From Bacillota bacterium (GTDB lineage Bacteria; Bacillota; Limnochordia; Darwinibacteriales; DTU012): DNA of 64,000 nt. The position numbers were made by a program, and so were the translations under genes. Under the pieces are notes generated by a model. It was not told where the DNA came from, made no database searches, and worked only from the letters and a program-made list of their open reading frames with translations. This document shows, in pieces, positions 56,039 to 64,000 of the stretch; the stretch's first letter is position 1; each line of letters begins with the position of its first letter. The stretch lies in NCBI GenBank assembly GCA_012840925.1, contig DUVS01000015.1, positions 55,142-119,141 on the forward strand, given 5' to 3'.

Positions 56039-58887
56039 GCCTAGATAAAATTATCATCAAGGGAGCCAGACAGCATAATCTAAAGAACATCGATGTGGAG
56101 ATTCCCAGGGATAAATTGGTTGTGATTACAGGTTTGTCAGGTTCGGGCAAGTCATCTCTGGCCTTTGATACTATTTATGCAGAAGGTCAAAGGCGTTATG
56201 TGGAGTCTTTGTCTGCTTATGCCCGCCAGTTTTTGGGGCAAATGGACAAGCCGGACGTTGATTCCATTGAAGGCTTGTCGCCGGCAATTTCCATTGATCA
56301 GCGCCTGACCAACCGCAATCCCCGGTCAACAGTGGGGACCATTACCGAAATTTACGACTACCTGCGGCTGTTGTATGCCAGGGTGGGTGAACCCCATTGC
56401 CCCAACTGCGGTAACCCCATCAGCCGTCAATCAGTGCAGCAGATTGTCGATCAGCTGCTGCTGCTGCCGGAGGGGACCAGGCTGCAGATCCTGGTGCCAG
56501 TGATCCGAGGCCGCAAAGGCGAACACCGCAAGGTATTGGAGAGCATTCGCAAAGATGGATTTATCCGGATCAGGGTCAACGGTGAGCTGCATGAGGTAAC
56601 CGATGAACTCAATTTGGACAAAAACAAAAAGCATACAATTGAAATCGTTGTCGATCGGATCATCATCCGTTCCAATATCGCAACCAGGCTGACCGATTCC
56701 ATCGAGACAGCCCTCAGGTATGGCAGCGGGATTGTCGTGGTGGATGTGATCGATCAGGAAGAACAGCTGTTTAGTGAGAACTTTGCCTGCCCCGACTGCG
56801 GGATCTCGATGGAAGAGCTGACACCTCGGATGTTTTCCTTCAACAGCCCGTATGGAGCGTGCCCTGCTTGTGACGGTTTAGGCCGCAAACTGGAATTGGA
56901 TCCTGACTTGATTCTCGATCGGGACTTATCCATAAATGCTGGGGCATTAATTCCATGGCGCAGCAGCAAGAGTCAATGGTTGGCAGCCATCTTGGGGGCA
57001 CTCTGCAGCGAGTATGGCATTGATCCCGATCAACCGGTTAAGATGCTGACCCCGGAAAGTGCTGAGCTGCTTCTTTACGGTGCTGAAAAACCGGTTAAAT
57101 TCGAGTATACGAACCGCCATGGCCGAAAGCGCATCTATGAGGCAGTCTACGAAGGGCTGATTCCTTACCTGAACCGGCGCTACCGGGAAAGCTCTTCTGA
57201 GTGGGTGCGCCAGGATCTGGAACAGTACATGAGCGAGCGGGAGTGTACGGCATGCCAGGGCAGAAGGCTGCGCCCTGAAGTGCTGGGAGTAACTGTTGGC
57301 GGTTTGAATATCATGGAAGTGTCGGCACTGTCTGTGTGTGACAGCCTGGATTTCTTTGAAAAGCTGGAATTGGCGCCGCGGGATTACACGATTGCCCGCC
57401 AGATTCTCAAAGAGATTCGAGAACGGCTGAGTTTCCTCAATAATGTAGGCCTGGGTTATCTGGCTTTGGATCGGGGCGCCGCTACGTTATCCGGAGGTGA
57501 ATCACAGCGGATCCGGCTGGCAACTCAGATTGGCTCAAGCTTGATGGGTGTTTTATACATCCTCGATGAACCCAGCATTGGCCTGCATCAGCGGGATAAC
57601 AAACGGCTGCTGGATGCTTTGAAGCGCTTGCGTGATCTCGGCAATACACTCATTGTCGTCGAACATGATCATGAGACAATGCAGGCAGCCGATTGGATCA
57701 TTGATATCGGCCCCGGCGCTGGAGCAAATGGAGGCCGGGTAGTAGCTACCGGCGATTATGAAGCTGTCTGCAAGGTGGATGAATCACTAACAGGACAGTA
57801 TCTGTCGGGACAAAGGCAGATTCCCTTCCCTGGCGCAAGGCGTAAGCCGAACGGCAAGTATGTGAAGGTAATTGGAGCCAGGGAGAACAACCTCCGCAGC
57901 ATTGATGTTGAGTTTCCACTGGGCATGTTTATTTGCGTTACCGGTGTTTCCGGTTCTGGCAAGAGCACCTTGGTTAACGAGATTCTCTATAAACGGCTTG
58001 CCCACGAGCTGCACCGCAGTTCGGAAAGGCCGGGCGCCCACGAACGGATTGAAGGGATCGAATATCTTGATAAGGTGATCAACATTGATCAATCACCGAT
58101 CGGCAGGACACCCCGATCCAACCCGGCTACCTATACTGGAGCTTTTGACGGGATCCGGGAACTGTTTGCCATGACTCCTGAAGCGAAAATACGCGGCTAC
58201 CAGCCAGGCCGGTTTTCCTTTAATGTCAAGGGAGGCCGCTGTGAAGCCTGCCGCGGCGACGGGATCATTAAGATTGAGATGCACTTCCTGCCCGACGTTT
58301 ATGTGCCGTGTGAAGTTTGCAAAGGCAAACGCTACAACCGGGAAACACTGGAAGTCCGCTACAAAGGTAAGTCCATTGCCGATGTCCTGGAGATGACCGT
58401 GGTGGAGGCGGTGAAGTTTTTCGAATCGATTCCTAAGGTGCACCGCAAACTCCAGACACTTCAAGATGTAGGTTTGGGATATATCAGGCTGGGCCAACCG
58501 GCAACGCAGTTGTCCGGCGGTGAAGCGCAGCGGGTAAAGCTGGCTACTGAATTAAGCCGCCGCAGCAATGGCCGGACTTTATATATCCTTGATGAACCCA
58601 CCACCGGCCTTCATTTTGAGGATATCCGCAAGCTGCTGCAGGTGCTGCAGCGGTTGGTAGACAGCGGTGACACAGTATTGGTGATTGAGCACAATTTAGA
58701 TGTAATCAAAACAGCTGACTATATTATTGACCTTGGCCCTGAAGGGGGCAATGGCGGCGGTACGGTGGTGGCTACCGGAACTCCGGAAGAGGTAGCGGAG
58801 CATCCCCATTCCTATACGGGCCAGTTCTTGAAACAACTTTTAGAGGGGCAGAGAAAGGAGCACTATGAGCTTACAAGAGAAGCTTAA
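56035..58887 (+). CDS. uvrA: UvrABC excision nuclease subunit A
   Basis: Damage-recognition ATPase with two ABC modules. The 950-residue product has Walker [10 protein letters not shown] near residue 33 and GVSGSGKST near 640, zinc motifs [12 protein letters not shown] and [16 protein letters not shown], and signatures LSGGESQRI and [12 protein letters not shown] start at 56035 overlaps the uvrB stop (TTGA). It overlaps uvrC by 23 bases. Confidence 0.98.
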   Translation: MSLDKIIIKGARQHNLKNIDVEIPRDKLVVITGLSGSGKSSLAFDTIYAEGQRRYVESLSAYARQFLGQMDKPDVDSIEGLSPAISIDQRLTNRNPRSTVGTITEIYDYLRLLYARVGEPHCPNCGNPISRQSVQQIVDQLLLLPEGTRLQILVPVIRGRKGEHRKVLESIRKDGFIRIRVNGELHEVTDELNLDKNKKHTIEIVVDRIIIRSNIATRLTDSIETALRYGSGIVVVDVIDQEEQLFSENFACPDCGISMEELTPRMFSFNSPYGACPACDGLGRKLELDPDLILDRDLSINAGALIPWRSSKSQWLAAILGALCSEYGIDPDQPVKMLTPESAELLLYGAEKPVKFEYTNRHGRKRIYEAVYEGLIPYLNRRYRESSSEWVRQDLEQYMSERECTACQGRRLRPEVLGVTVGGLNIMEVSALSVCDSLDFFEKLELAPRDYTIARQILKEIRERLSFLNNVGLGYLALDRGAATLSGGESQRIRLATQIGSSLMGVLYILDEPSIGLHQRDNKRLLDALKRLRDLGNTLIVVEHDHETMQAADWIIDIGPGAGANGGRVVATGDYEAVCKVDESLTGQYLSGQRQIPFPGARRKPNGKYVKVIGARENNLRSIDVEFPLGMFICVTGVSGSGKSTLVNEILYKRLAHELHRSSERPGAHERIEGIEYLDKVINIDQSPIGRTPRSNPATYTGAFDGIRELFAMTPEAKIRGYQPGRFSFNVKGGRCEACRGDGIIKIEMHFLPDVYVPCEVCKGKRYNRETLEVRYKGKSIADVLEMTVVEAVKFFESIPKVHRKLQTLQDVGLGYIRLGQPATQLSGGEAQRVKLATELSRRSNGRTLYILDEPTTGLHFEDIRKLLQVLQRLVDSGDTVLVIEHNLDVIKTADYIIDLGPEGGNGGGTVVATGTPEEVAEHPHSYTGQFLKQLLEGQRKEHYELTREA

Positions 58888-60703
58888 GCATTTGCCTGCC
58901 AAACCAGGCGTCTATCTCATGAAATCGAATGACGGCCAGATTCTCTATGTGGGCAAGGCTGTCAATTTGCGCAATCGAGTCCGATCCTACTTTCAGAAGT
59001 CGCGGCACCAGTCGCCGCGGATCCGTCTCTTGGTTGAGCAAATAGCCGACCTGGACTATATTGTCACCGATTCTGAGCTCGAAGCTTTGATCCTGGAGAA
59101 TAACCTGATCAAGGAGCATTCTCCTTGGTTCAATGTACGTTTAAAAGACGATAAGACCTATCCATATATCAAAGTTACGGTTAACGAGGATTTTCCCCGG
59201 GTGCTTTTTGTACGGCGCCGGCTTAAGGACGGAGCCCGTTACTATGGGCCCTATACCAATGCTGCTGCAGTGCGGAACACGATCAAAGTGCTGCGCAAGC
59301 TGTTTCAGATCCGCACCTGCAGCAAGGTAATCAAGGAGGGTCAAAAGGATCGTCCCTGCCTGAACTATCATATCGGACGCTGCGCCGGGCCCTGTGCCGG
59401 CTTAATCAGTAAAGCCGACTACAGGGCTATTGTGGATGAAGTGTGCCTGTTCCTGGAGGGCAGGCATGAAGACTTGATTCCCAGCATGAGAGCTAAAATG
59501 CTCCAAGCCAGCGCAGAATTGAAGTTTGAGCAGGCAGCCCGCATCAGGGACCGGATTGACAGTCTGGAACAAATCGTGGCTAGACAGAAAATCGTTTCCC
59601 CTCACGATATCGATCAAGACCTCTTTGGCCTGGCCCGGGATGAAGATTTAGCCTGCGTCCAGGTTTTCTTTGTTCGCGGCGGGAAGTTGATCGGCCGCGA
59701 TCATTTCATCCTTGACTGCAGCCTTGATGATTCCCCCAGTGAGATTCTGACTGCCTTTATCAAGCAGTATTACACCGATCAGGTTATGATCCCGAAAGAG
59801 GTACTCACCAGTGAGGCATTAACTGAGACCGAACTGTTGAGCCAGTGGCTCAGCGAACTTCGGGGCAGCAAGGTCTATTTCCATCATCCCAGGCGGGGCG
59901 AAAAGAAAGCCTTGATCGAAATGGTCATCGCTAATGCTCAGGATGTTTTGGAATTGCTCCGATCCCAGGAGGAACGGAAGGCCCAGGCAATCACCAGGGG
60001 ATTGTGGGAGCTGGCGCACCTGGTGGGGCTTACAGAACCACCCCGCCGCATTGAAGCCTATGACATCTCCAATATACAAGGCAGCCAGATTGTAGCTTCG
60101 ATGGTGGTGATGATCGACGGCAAAGCCGCCGCCGATCAATACCGGCGTTTCAAGATTCAGTCTTTGGAAGGCATCCCCAACGATTACCTGGCAATGCAGG
60201 AAGTGATCCGGCGCCGGTTTACCAGAGGGTTGCGGGAGCACCAAGGTGAGATTGAAAGCACTGCTTTCAGTGAGTTTCCGGACTTGGTCGTCATTGATGG
60301 TGGAAAAGGGCAGCTTAGCTCAGCAGTGGCGGTCCGGGACCAGTTGGAGTTGACAATGCCCTTTATCAGTCTGGCGGAAAAACATGAGGAGATCTATCTT
60401 GAAGGAAAATCGTCGCCGGTTATTCTGCCGCCGGAATCGCAAGGGCTGCACCTGGTTCAGCGAATCCGGGATGAGGCTCATCGTTTTGCCTTGACTTATC
60501 ACCGGCAGCTGCGAAGCAAGACTAGCCAGAAATCGGTCCTTGATCAGATCCCCGGTGTTGGGCCGCAGCGGAAAAAGGCACTTTTAAAACACTTCGGCAG
60601 CGTAAAAAAGATCAAGGCAGCAACTGTGGAGCAGTTGAGTGAAGTGGAAGGTATCAATCCAAAACTAGCCCGGGAAATCTATCAGTTTATGCATGAACAG
60701 TAA
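58865..60703 (+). CDS. uvrC: UvrABC excision nuclease subunit C
   Basis: Incision nuclease. The 612-residue product has the N-terminal GIY-YIG domain ([31 protein letters not shown]), a UVR domain near residue 205 ([16 protein letters not shown]), an RNase H-like nuclease region ([19 protein letters not shown]) and a C-terminal double HhH ([22 protein letters not shown]). uvrB-uvrA-uvrC in one transcript is a compact repair operon. Confidence 0.98.
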   Translation: MSLQEKLKHLPAKPGVYLMKSNDGQILYVGKAVNLRNRVRSYFQKSRHQSPRIRLLVEQIADLDYIVTDSELEALILENNLIKEHSPWFNVRLKDDKTYPYIKVTVNEDFPRVLFVRRRLKDGARYYGPYTNAAAVRNTIKVLRKLFQIRTCSKVIKEGQKDRPCLNYHIGRCAGPCAGLISKADYRAIVDEVCLFLEGRHEDLIPSMRAKMLQASAELKFEQAARIRDRIDSLEQIVARQKIVSPHDIDQDLFGLARDEDLACVQVFFVRGGKLIGRDHFILDCSLDDSPSEILTAFIKQYYTDQVMIPKEVLTSEALTETELLSQWLSELRGSKVYFHHPRRGEKKALIEMVIANAQDVLELLRSQEERKAQAITRGLWELAHLVGLTEPPRRIEAYDISNIQGSQIVASMVVMIDGKAAADQYRRFKIQSLEGIPNDYLAMQEVIRRRFTRGLREHQGEIESTAFSEFPDLVVIDGGKGQLSSAVAVRDQLELTMPFISLAEKHEEIYLEGKSSPVILPPESQGLHLVQRIRDEAHRFALTYHRQLRSKTSQKSVLDQIPGVGPQRKKALLKHFGSVKKIKAATVEQLSEVEGINPKLAREIYQFMHEQ

Positions 60704-60704
60704 A

Positions 60705-60728
60705 AGACACCCCTGTGAGGGGGTGTCT
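60705..60728. terminator. Terminator between uvrC and the OMP gene
   Basis: AGACACCCC (60705-60713) and GGGGTGTCT (60720-60728) form a nine-pair stem. On the plus strand a T-rich stretch follows; on the minus strand four T follow, so it may act in both directions. Confidence 0.8.
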
Positions 60729-60761
60729 GCTTTCTTGTAAACTGCGTGGTTAGCACTTGTG

Positions 60762-61514
60762 CTAGAATTTGTAGATGACGCCTACTTGGAGTCCACCTTG
60801 GGTAAAGGTGGTTTTGTTGATCTTGAAAGCTTCCGAAACGGGAATCTCCTTGACTGCTGACCTGCTGCCGCCATAACCTACCCGGATTACCAGGCGCTCA
60901 TTGAAATCATAATCAGCGGCTACCAGGTACTGATATGCAGAACCTCCGGTGTCTTTGATTGTGTCACCTACGCGATAGGTCCAACTGTAAAAGGGCGCAG
61001 CCTGGATAGTTGCCTTGATCTCCAAATTGTCAAGGACGTGGAATGTAACCTGTGATGCCGCCATGAACCCGCTGCCTTCCAGATATACGTTTTCCAGCAG
61101 CTGGCCGTTTTGCTCAATCAAGTGCCTAAAGTGGTTGTTGGCAAAATGATAACCAAGCCCTGCATAAATGCTCAACGGTTCATCGTTGTAAAACTGATAA
61201 AGCAGTGCTGCCTGAGTATAGTTGGATGAAAGGGATGTGCCTTCGGCGAAGGTATCGTTGTTAGTGTTAGTGGCACTGGCCAGGGTGTGATTGATCAGCA
61301 GCATCAGATCGGGTGTCGGCTTGAGTTTGCCATTGATCACCAGTTCCCACAAACTGATATCCGTGCCTTCGTCATCGTTGTTAAAGAGATGATTGAACCG
61401 TACACTGCCGAGATGGACATCAGCACCGATTGTGGTCTGGTAGTCCACTTGAGCCGACGCCATGTTTGCCATCAATAACAGGCCTACGATTAGACAAACG
61501 ATTGTTTTCTTCAT
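60762..61514 (-). CDS. Predicted outer-membrane beta-barrel protein
   Basis: The 250-residue product has a signal peptide (IVCLIVGLLLMANMASAQ) and then alternating hydrophobic/polar strands (TIGADVHLGSVRFNH, WELVINGKLKPTPDLMLLINH, LSIYAGLGYHF, LVIRVGYGG). It ends in VGVIYKF with a C-terminal aromatic Phe, the classic last strand of barrel proteins. No family recognised. It follows a subtilase lipoprotein gene by 20 bases with AGGAGG, so both are in one transcript. An outer-membrane barrel is a strong hint that the cell is diderm. Confidence 0.75.
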   Translation of the reverse strand: MKKTIVCLIVGLLLMANMASAQVDYQTTIGADVHLGSVRFNHLFNNDDEGTDISLWELVINGKLKPTPDLMLLINHTLASATNTNNDTFAEGTSLSSNYTQAALLYQFYNDEPLSIYAGLGYHFANNHFRHLIEQNGQLLENVYLEGSGFMAASQVTFHVLDNLEIKATIQAAPFYSWTYRVGDTIKDTGGSAYQYLVAADYDFNERLVIRVGYGGSRSAVKEIPVSEAFKINKTTFTQGGLQVGVIYKF

Positions 61515-61534
61515 TGCTAAACCTCCTCTAGAGC

Positions 61535-63394
61535 TTACCTATAAATATCTAAACGAATCTCCAAATCAGAAACGTGTTTGCCTGGCTCTACCAGTATTTC
61601 TGACTGGTAATACCATTCCCCGGGATTGACCTCTTGATCTTGGTTAGCATCGATATGGGCTGTAACCAGGTAAGAACCGGGCGGCAGGAATAAATGAAAA
61701 TACCGGTTCTGATCAAATTCTACTTCATAGTCAGCCATTGTGTCGAGACTGGAAAAACATAGCACTGCCATGTTGATTGGTGTTTTGGTGACAGCAGCAT
61801 AAGCGTTGACCAAACGCTGTTGGGGCTGCTCCAGGTCAAATACAATGCCCGTGTTCCATAATAGTTGTTCTATTTCGGATTTGATTATGTTGGGGTAGGT
61901 GCCTTTGACAAGAGCTGCGATGCCCGCTACATGGGGGGCTGCCATCGATGTCCCGCGGCCGGCACTGTAACCGTCGCCGCTTGGTTCGACCAGGTCGGTA
62001 CTGTAGATGCCCCCGCCTGGGTCTGCCCGAGCCCCTCCTGGTGCAAACAGGGTAACTCCGTCTGCTGCTGAATAGTCTGCAATCTGGTATTCACGGGTAG
62101 TGGCACCGACAGCGATCACTTCAGGATACCCCGCCGGATATAAAAGCTGGTTGTCGTTTCCAGCCGCCGCAATCATGATGATACCTGCAGCATCGGCTTC
62201 GCGAATCTTATTGTACAGCAGATGATCATACGGGCGGTTGAGATTGGCACCGAGGCTCATGTTGATAATATCAACATCCAGCTCAATAGCTTTGTCGATG
62301 CCTGCAATCACATTGCTGAGACTGCTTCTGTTATTTTCATCGAGGACTACGATGGGAATAATCTCCACATTGGCACCCCAGGAGATTCCTGCGATTCCCC
62401 TGGCGTTGTTGGTTGTAGCGCCGATAATTCCTGTCACATGCGTGCCGTGACTGGATGGTATAAGTGAGGTTCTGCCGTGATAATCGCTCACATCCTGGCT
62501 TTGTTTGAGTACATTGTACGCATCCTGCAAATGCAGATTCTGCTGTAAATCAGGATGTTCTGTGGCAATCAGAGAATCCAGTACGGCGATCCGCACCGTG
62601 GTTTTGTTCTTTGCCTGCGGCCAGGCAAATGGCAGGTAGACCGCTGTCAGATTCCACTGCTGATCATATTCCGGGTCGTTGGGAGTCAAGATCAGTTGCT
62701 CTAGGCTAACCGCGGTGGCTAATGGATAGACCGGGTAGTTGATGTCAGCGGCCTTGACCAGAGGATGAGTTCTGGCCAGGCTGAGAAAGGCGTCCACGGT
62801 TAGATGCTCCGGTTTGATATAGACGATAATCCCGGATTCCGGATAGAGCTGAAAAATGTCAGACCCAAGGGCTCTGCCAATTTCCAGAGCAACAGCTTCG
62901 TTATATTTATATGGCTCGACGATAATCTCGGCTGGCTCTTCTTGCCAGGTTTCTGTCAGGACAGGTTCAAGGAGCCCGTCGGAGTAGGCCTGTAAACCGG
63001 CAGCAGTGATTTCAGGTAATGCATAGTCAATTCTGCCGGCAACCAGGCTGTGATCCTCAACCATGGATGTTAGTTCGATCAGCAATGAATGCTCCCGATC
63101 CTTGCCCAGGTTGATGGCGCGCTGCCAAGGATGATAGCCGGGATGCTGTACGGTCAGTTTCAGTTTCGTTATATTTGTCCGCAGGGTAATGGAAAAGCGC
63201 CCTTCCAAGTCTGAACTGAGAGGAAAGCTCTTATTACCTGCAATAATGGTGATTTCTGCATTGACAACCGGAATCTCGCTATCCTGGTGGTAGATAACAC
63301 CGCTGATCTTGTAGATCTTGTACTGAAATCCACCGATGCATCCCGTCAGTAAAACTAGAATCAAAAGCAGTATTCTGGGCAGCGTCTTCTGCAT
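61535..63394 (-). CDS. Subtilisin-like (S8) lipoprotein with N-terminal regulatory-like domain
   Basis: The 619-residue product has a lipoprotein signal (ILLLILVLLTGC, Cys19) and an N-terminal carboxypeptidase-regulatory-like beta domain (ISGVIYHQDSEIPVVNAEITI, residues 30-105). A middle region resembling subtilase prodomains (EIIVEPYKYNEAVALEIGRALG) is followed by the S8 domain. Catalytic residues are Asp273 (AVLDS), His316 (SHGTHV), Asn413 (AAAGND) and Ser483 (GTSMAAPH); all are present. A C-terminal beta domain follows. It is probably active on the cell surface or in the periplasm. ATG 63394 follows GGAGGTG; a longer frame to 63466 is not supported by a ribosome site. Confidence 0.92.
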   Translation of the reverse strand: MQKTLPRILLLILVLLTGCIGGFQYKIYKISGVIYHQDSEIPVVNAEITIIAGNKSFPLSSDLEGRFSITLRTNITKLKLTVQHPGYHPWQRAINLGKDREHSLLIELTSMVEDHSLVAGRIDYALPEITAAGLQAYSDGLLEPVLTETWQEEPAEIIVEPYKYNEAVALEIGRALGSDIFQLYPESGIIVYIKPEHLTVDAFLSLARTHPLVKAADINYPVYPLATAVSLEQLILTPNDPEYDQQWNLTAVYLPFAWPQAKNKTTVRIAVLDSLIATEHPDLQQNLHLQDAYNVLKQSQDVSDYHGRTSLIPSSHGTHVTGIIGATTNNARGIAGISWGANVEIIPIVVLDENNRSSLSNVIAGIDKAIELDVDIINMSLGANLNRPYDHLLYNKIREADAAGIIMIAAAGNDNQLLYPAGYPEVIAVGATTREYQIADYSAADGVTLFAPGGARADPGGGIYSTDLVEPSGDGYSAGRGTSMAAPHVAGIAALVKGTYPNIIKSEIEQLLWNTGIVFDLEQPQQRLVNAYAAVTKTPINMAVLCFSSLDTMADYEVEFDQNRYFHLFLPPGSYLVTAHIDANQDQEVNPGEWYYQSEILVEPGKHVSDLEIRLDIYR

Positions 63395-63450
63395 GATGCA
63401 CCTCCGCTGGGTGTTACCGAATATATTCGCTATCAGGATCATAATCCCTG

Positions 63451-63524
63451 TTGACACCGTAAACACACTTCATATTAAAATAATTAAGGAAAACCTTGAC
63501 ATAATCAATGTAGACATTTATATT
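63451..63524 (+). promoter_or_regulatory. Two tandem sigma-A-like promoters before the DUF2089 gene
   Basis: First: TTGACA (63451-63456), 16 bases, TATTAA (63473-63478). Second: TTGACA (63496-63501), 17 bases, TATATT (63519-63524). Both are good. The region is AT-rich unlike its surroundings. Confidence 0.65.
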
Positions 63525-63579
63525 ATTAAAGTAGATGCACAAAATAAAGTTGGATACTTAAAATTGTTAAGGTGGTGGT

Positions 63580-63951
63580 TTGATTTTGCAAAAAAGATTA
63601 GTGAGTAAATGCCCTATTTGCGACAACCGAATGGATATCACCCAATTACACTGCAAGAGCTGTGACACCACTTTGACGGGGCGTTTTGTCCCCTGCAAGT
63701 TCTGTCAGCTCACTGTTGAACAGCAGGAATTTGTGGAAGTGTTCCTGGCATCCCGAGGTAATATCAAAGAGGTGGAGCGGCTGTTGGGAATTTCTTATCC
63801 TACCGTTCGCAGCCGGCTGGATCAGATTATTGAGGCCTTAGGCTACCGGGTTGAATACCAAGAGACAGATTCACATCGCAAAGACGTTCTTAAAGCCTTG
63901 AATGATGGTGAAATCACGGCTGAAGAAGCCATCAGGCTATTAAAGAAGTAG
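63580..63951 (+). CDS. DUF2089 family zinc-ribbon/HTH protein
   Basis: The 123-residue product has a zinc ribbon (CPICDNRM, CKSCDTTL, CKFCQL), an HTH (NIKEVERLLGISYPTVRSRLDQIIEALG) and a short C-terminal helix (RKDVLKALNDGEITAEEAIRLLKK). This is DUF2089, a probable DNA-binding regulator. The C-terminal motif is like the SHOCT-type start of its downstream partner. TTG start (63580) with GGTGG ahead; TTG 63586 is an alternative. Confidence 0.88.
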   Translation: MILQKRLVSKCPICDNRMDITQLHCKSCDTTLTGRFVPCKFCQLTVEQQEFVEVFLASRGNIKEVERLLGISYPTVRSRLDQIIEALGYRVEYQETDSHRKDVLKALNDGEITAEEAIRLLKK

Positions 63952-63967
63952 GGAGGCGGAAAAGACC

Positions 63968-64000
63968 ATGAATGAAGAGCGTTTGTTGATCCTGAAAATG
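63968..64000 (+). CDS. Start of a gene downstream of DUF2089 (cut by the window edge)
   Basis: Only MNEERLLILKM is seen, after GGGAGGCGG. The opening resembles proteins that start with a SHOCT-like helix (a DUF4097/YvlB-type adhesin is often next to DUF2089). Too short to assign. Confidence 0.5.
   Translation, partial: MNEERLLILKM

Noticed and set aside
1..64000. CRISPR arrays, tRNA or rRNA genes, insertion sequences and prophage
   Set aside because: No regular repeat-spacer pattern, cloverleaf, rRNA-like segment, transposase or integrase was seen; small open frames inside or opposite the named genes look like shadows of those genes.

Overview
The window reads as chromosome of a motile, envelope-rich Bacillota (Firmicutes) lineage with roughly balanced base composition. 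The long-range gene order from degS-degU through comFA-comFC, yvyF, flgM-flgN-flgK-flgL, yviE, fliW, csrA, flaG, fliS, a fliT-like gene, hpf, secA, prfB, a yitT/yvjA-type gene, an ftsX-derived gene, ctpA, a minJ-like PDZ gene, and uvrB-uvrA is the order I recall for Bacillus subtilis. Three features point to a diderm (outer-membrane) member of the phylum: a CpaC-type secretin, a predicted beta-barrel ending in Tyr-Lys-Phe, and a PapD-chaperone-like protein. A Limnochordia/Hydrogenispora-like or similar diderm Bacillota is my inference, not a demonstrated assignment.

Layout. 1-600: start of a cysteine desulfurase, minus strand. 823-3500: tldD-pmbA protease pair, minus strand. 3592-6074: aroA-aroB under a clear sigma-A promoter. 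6096-10608: a GH2 glycosidase facing a YetA/PcRGLX-like protein. 10720-12027: metK with a leader hairpin and a terminator. 12048-13375: two secreted beta-sandwich genes, the second PapD-like. 13430-14293: a lipoprotein. 14363-28015: a regulatory and Tad pilus block containing DegS/DegU, an HD protein, a cyclic-di-GMP-I riboswitch, Flp pilin, the prepilin peptidase, TadE, TadG, CpaB, an enlarged secretin, CpaE, CpaF, TadB, TadC, a DUF192 protein and a stand-alone LuxR-type HTH. 28134-30588: competence genes comFA/comFC. 30604-36800: late flagellar genes. 36846-42655: cold-shock protein, hpf, an unrecognised gene, secA, and prfB with its programmed frameshift. 42702-47747: wall-polymer genes (DUF2993, DUF5693, csaB, tagA-like) and a YitT protein. 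47778-53427: an FtsX-EnvC fusion, ctpA, a minJ-like PDZ gene and a polysaccharide deacetylase. 53391-60728: ppa (minus) and uvrB-uvrA-uvrC. 60762-64000: beta-barrel and subtilase lipoprotein genes (minus), then DUF2089 and the start of another gene.

Two points stand out. First, at the place where B. subtilis has ftsE-ftsX, this genome has one 539-residue ORF. It carries the first transmembrane helix and extracellular domain of FtsX, a second helix, then in frame a membrane/signal segment, a long coiled coil and an M23 peptidase with intact zinc ligands. No ftsE is adjacent and the FtsX permease C-terminus is gone. This looks like a self-contained, FtsE-independent version of the FtsEX-EnvC/PcsB wall-hydrolase system. 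Second, two near-identical 20-bp palindromes lie upstream of degS and between the divergent HD-gene and flp promoters. Two proteins encoded in the same block (DegU and the small LuxR-type HTH) have almost the same recognition helix. Together with the c-di-GMP riboswitch this suggests that surface pili are under both two-component and c-di-GMP control.

No rRNA, tRNA, CRISPR array, insertion sequence or prophage was seen. Apart from the genes listed there is no gene-free stretch longer than about 300 bases.
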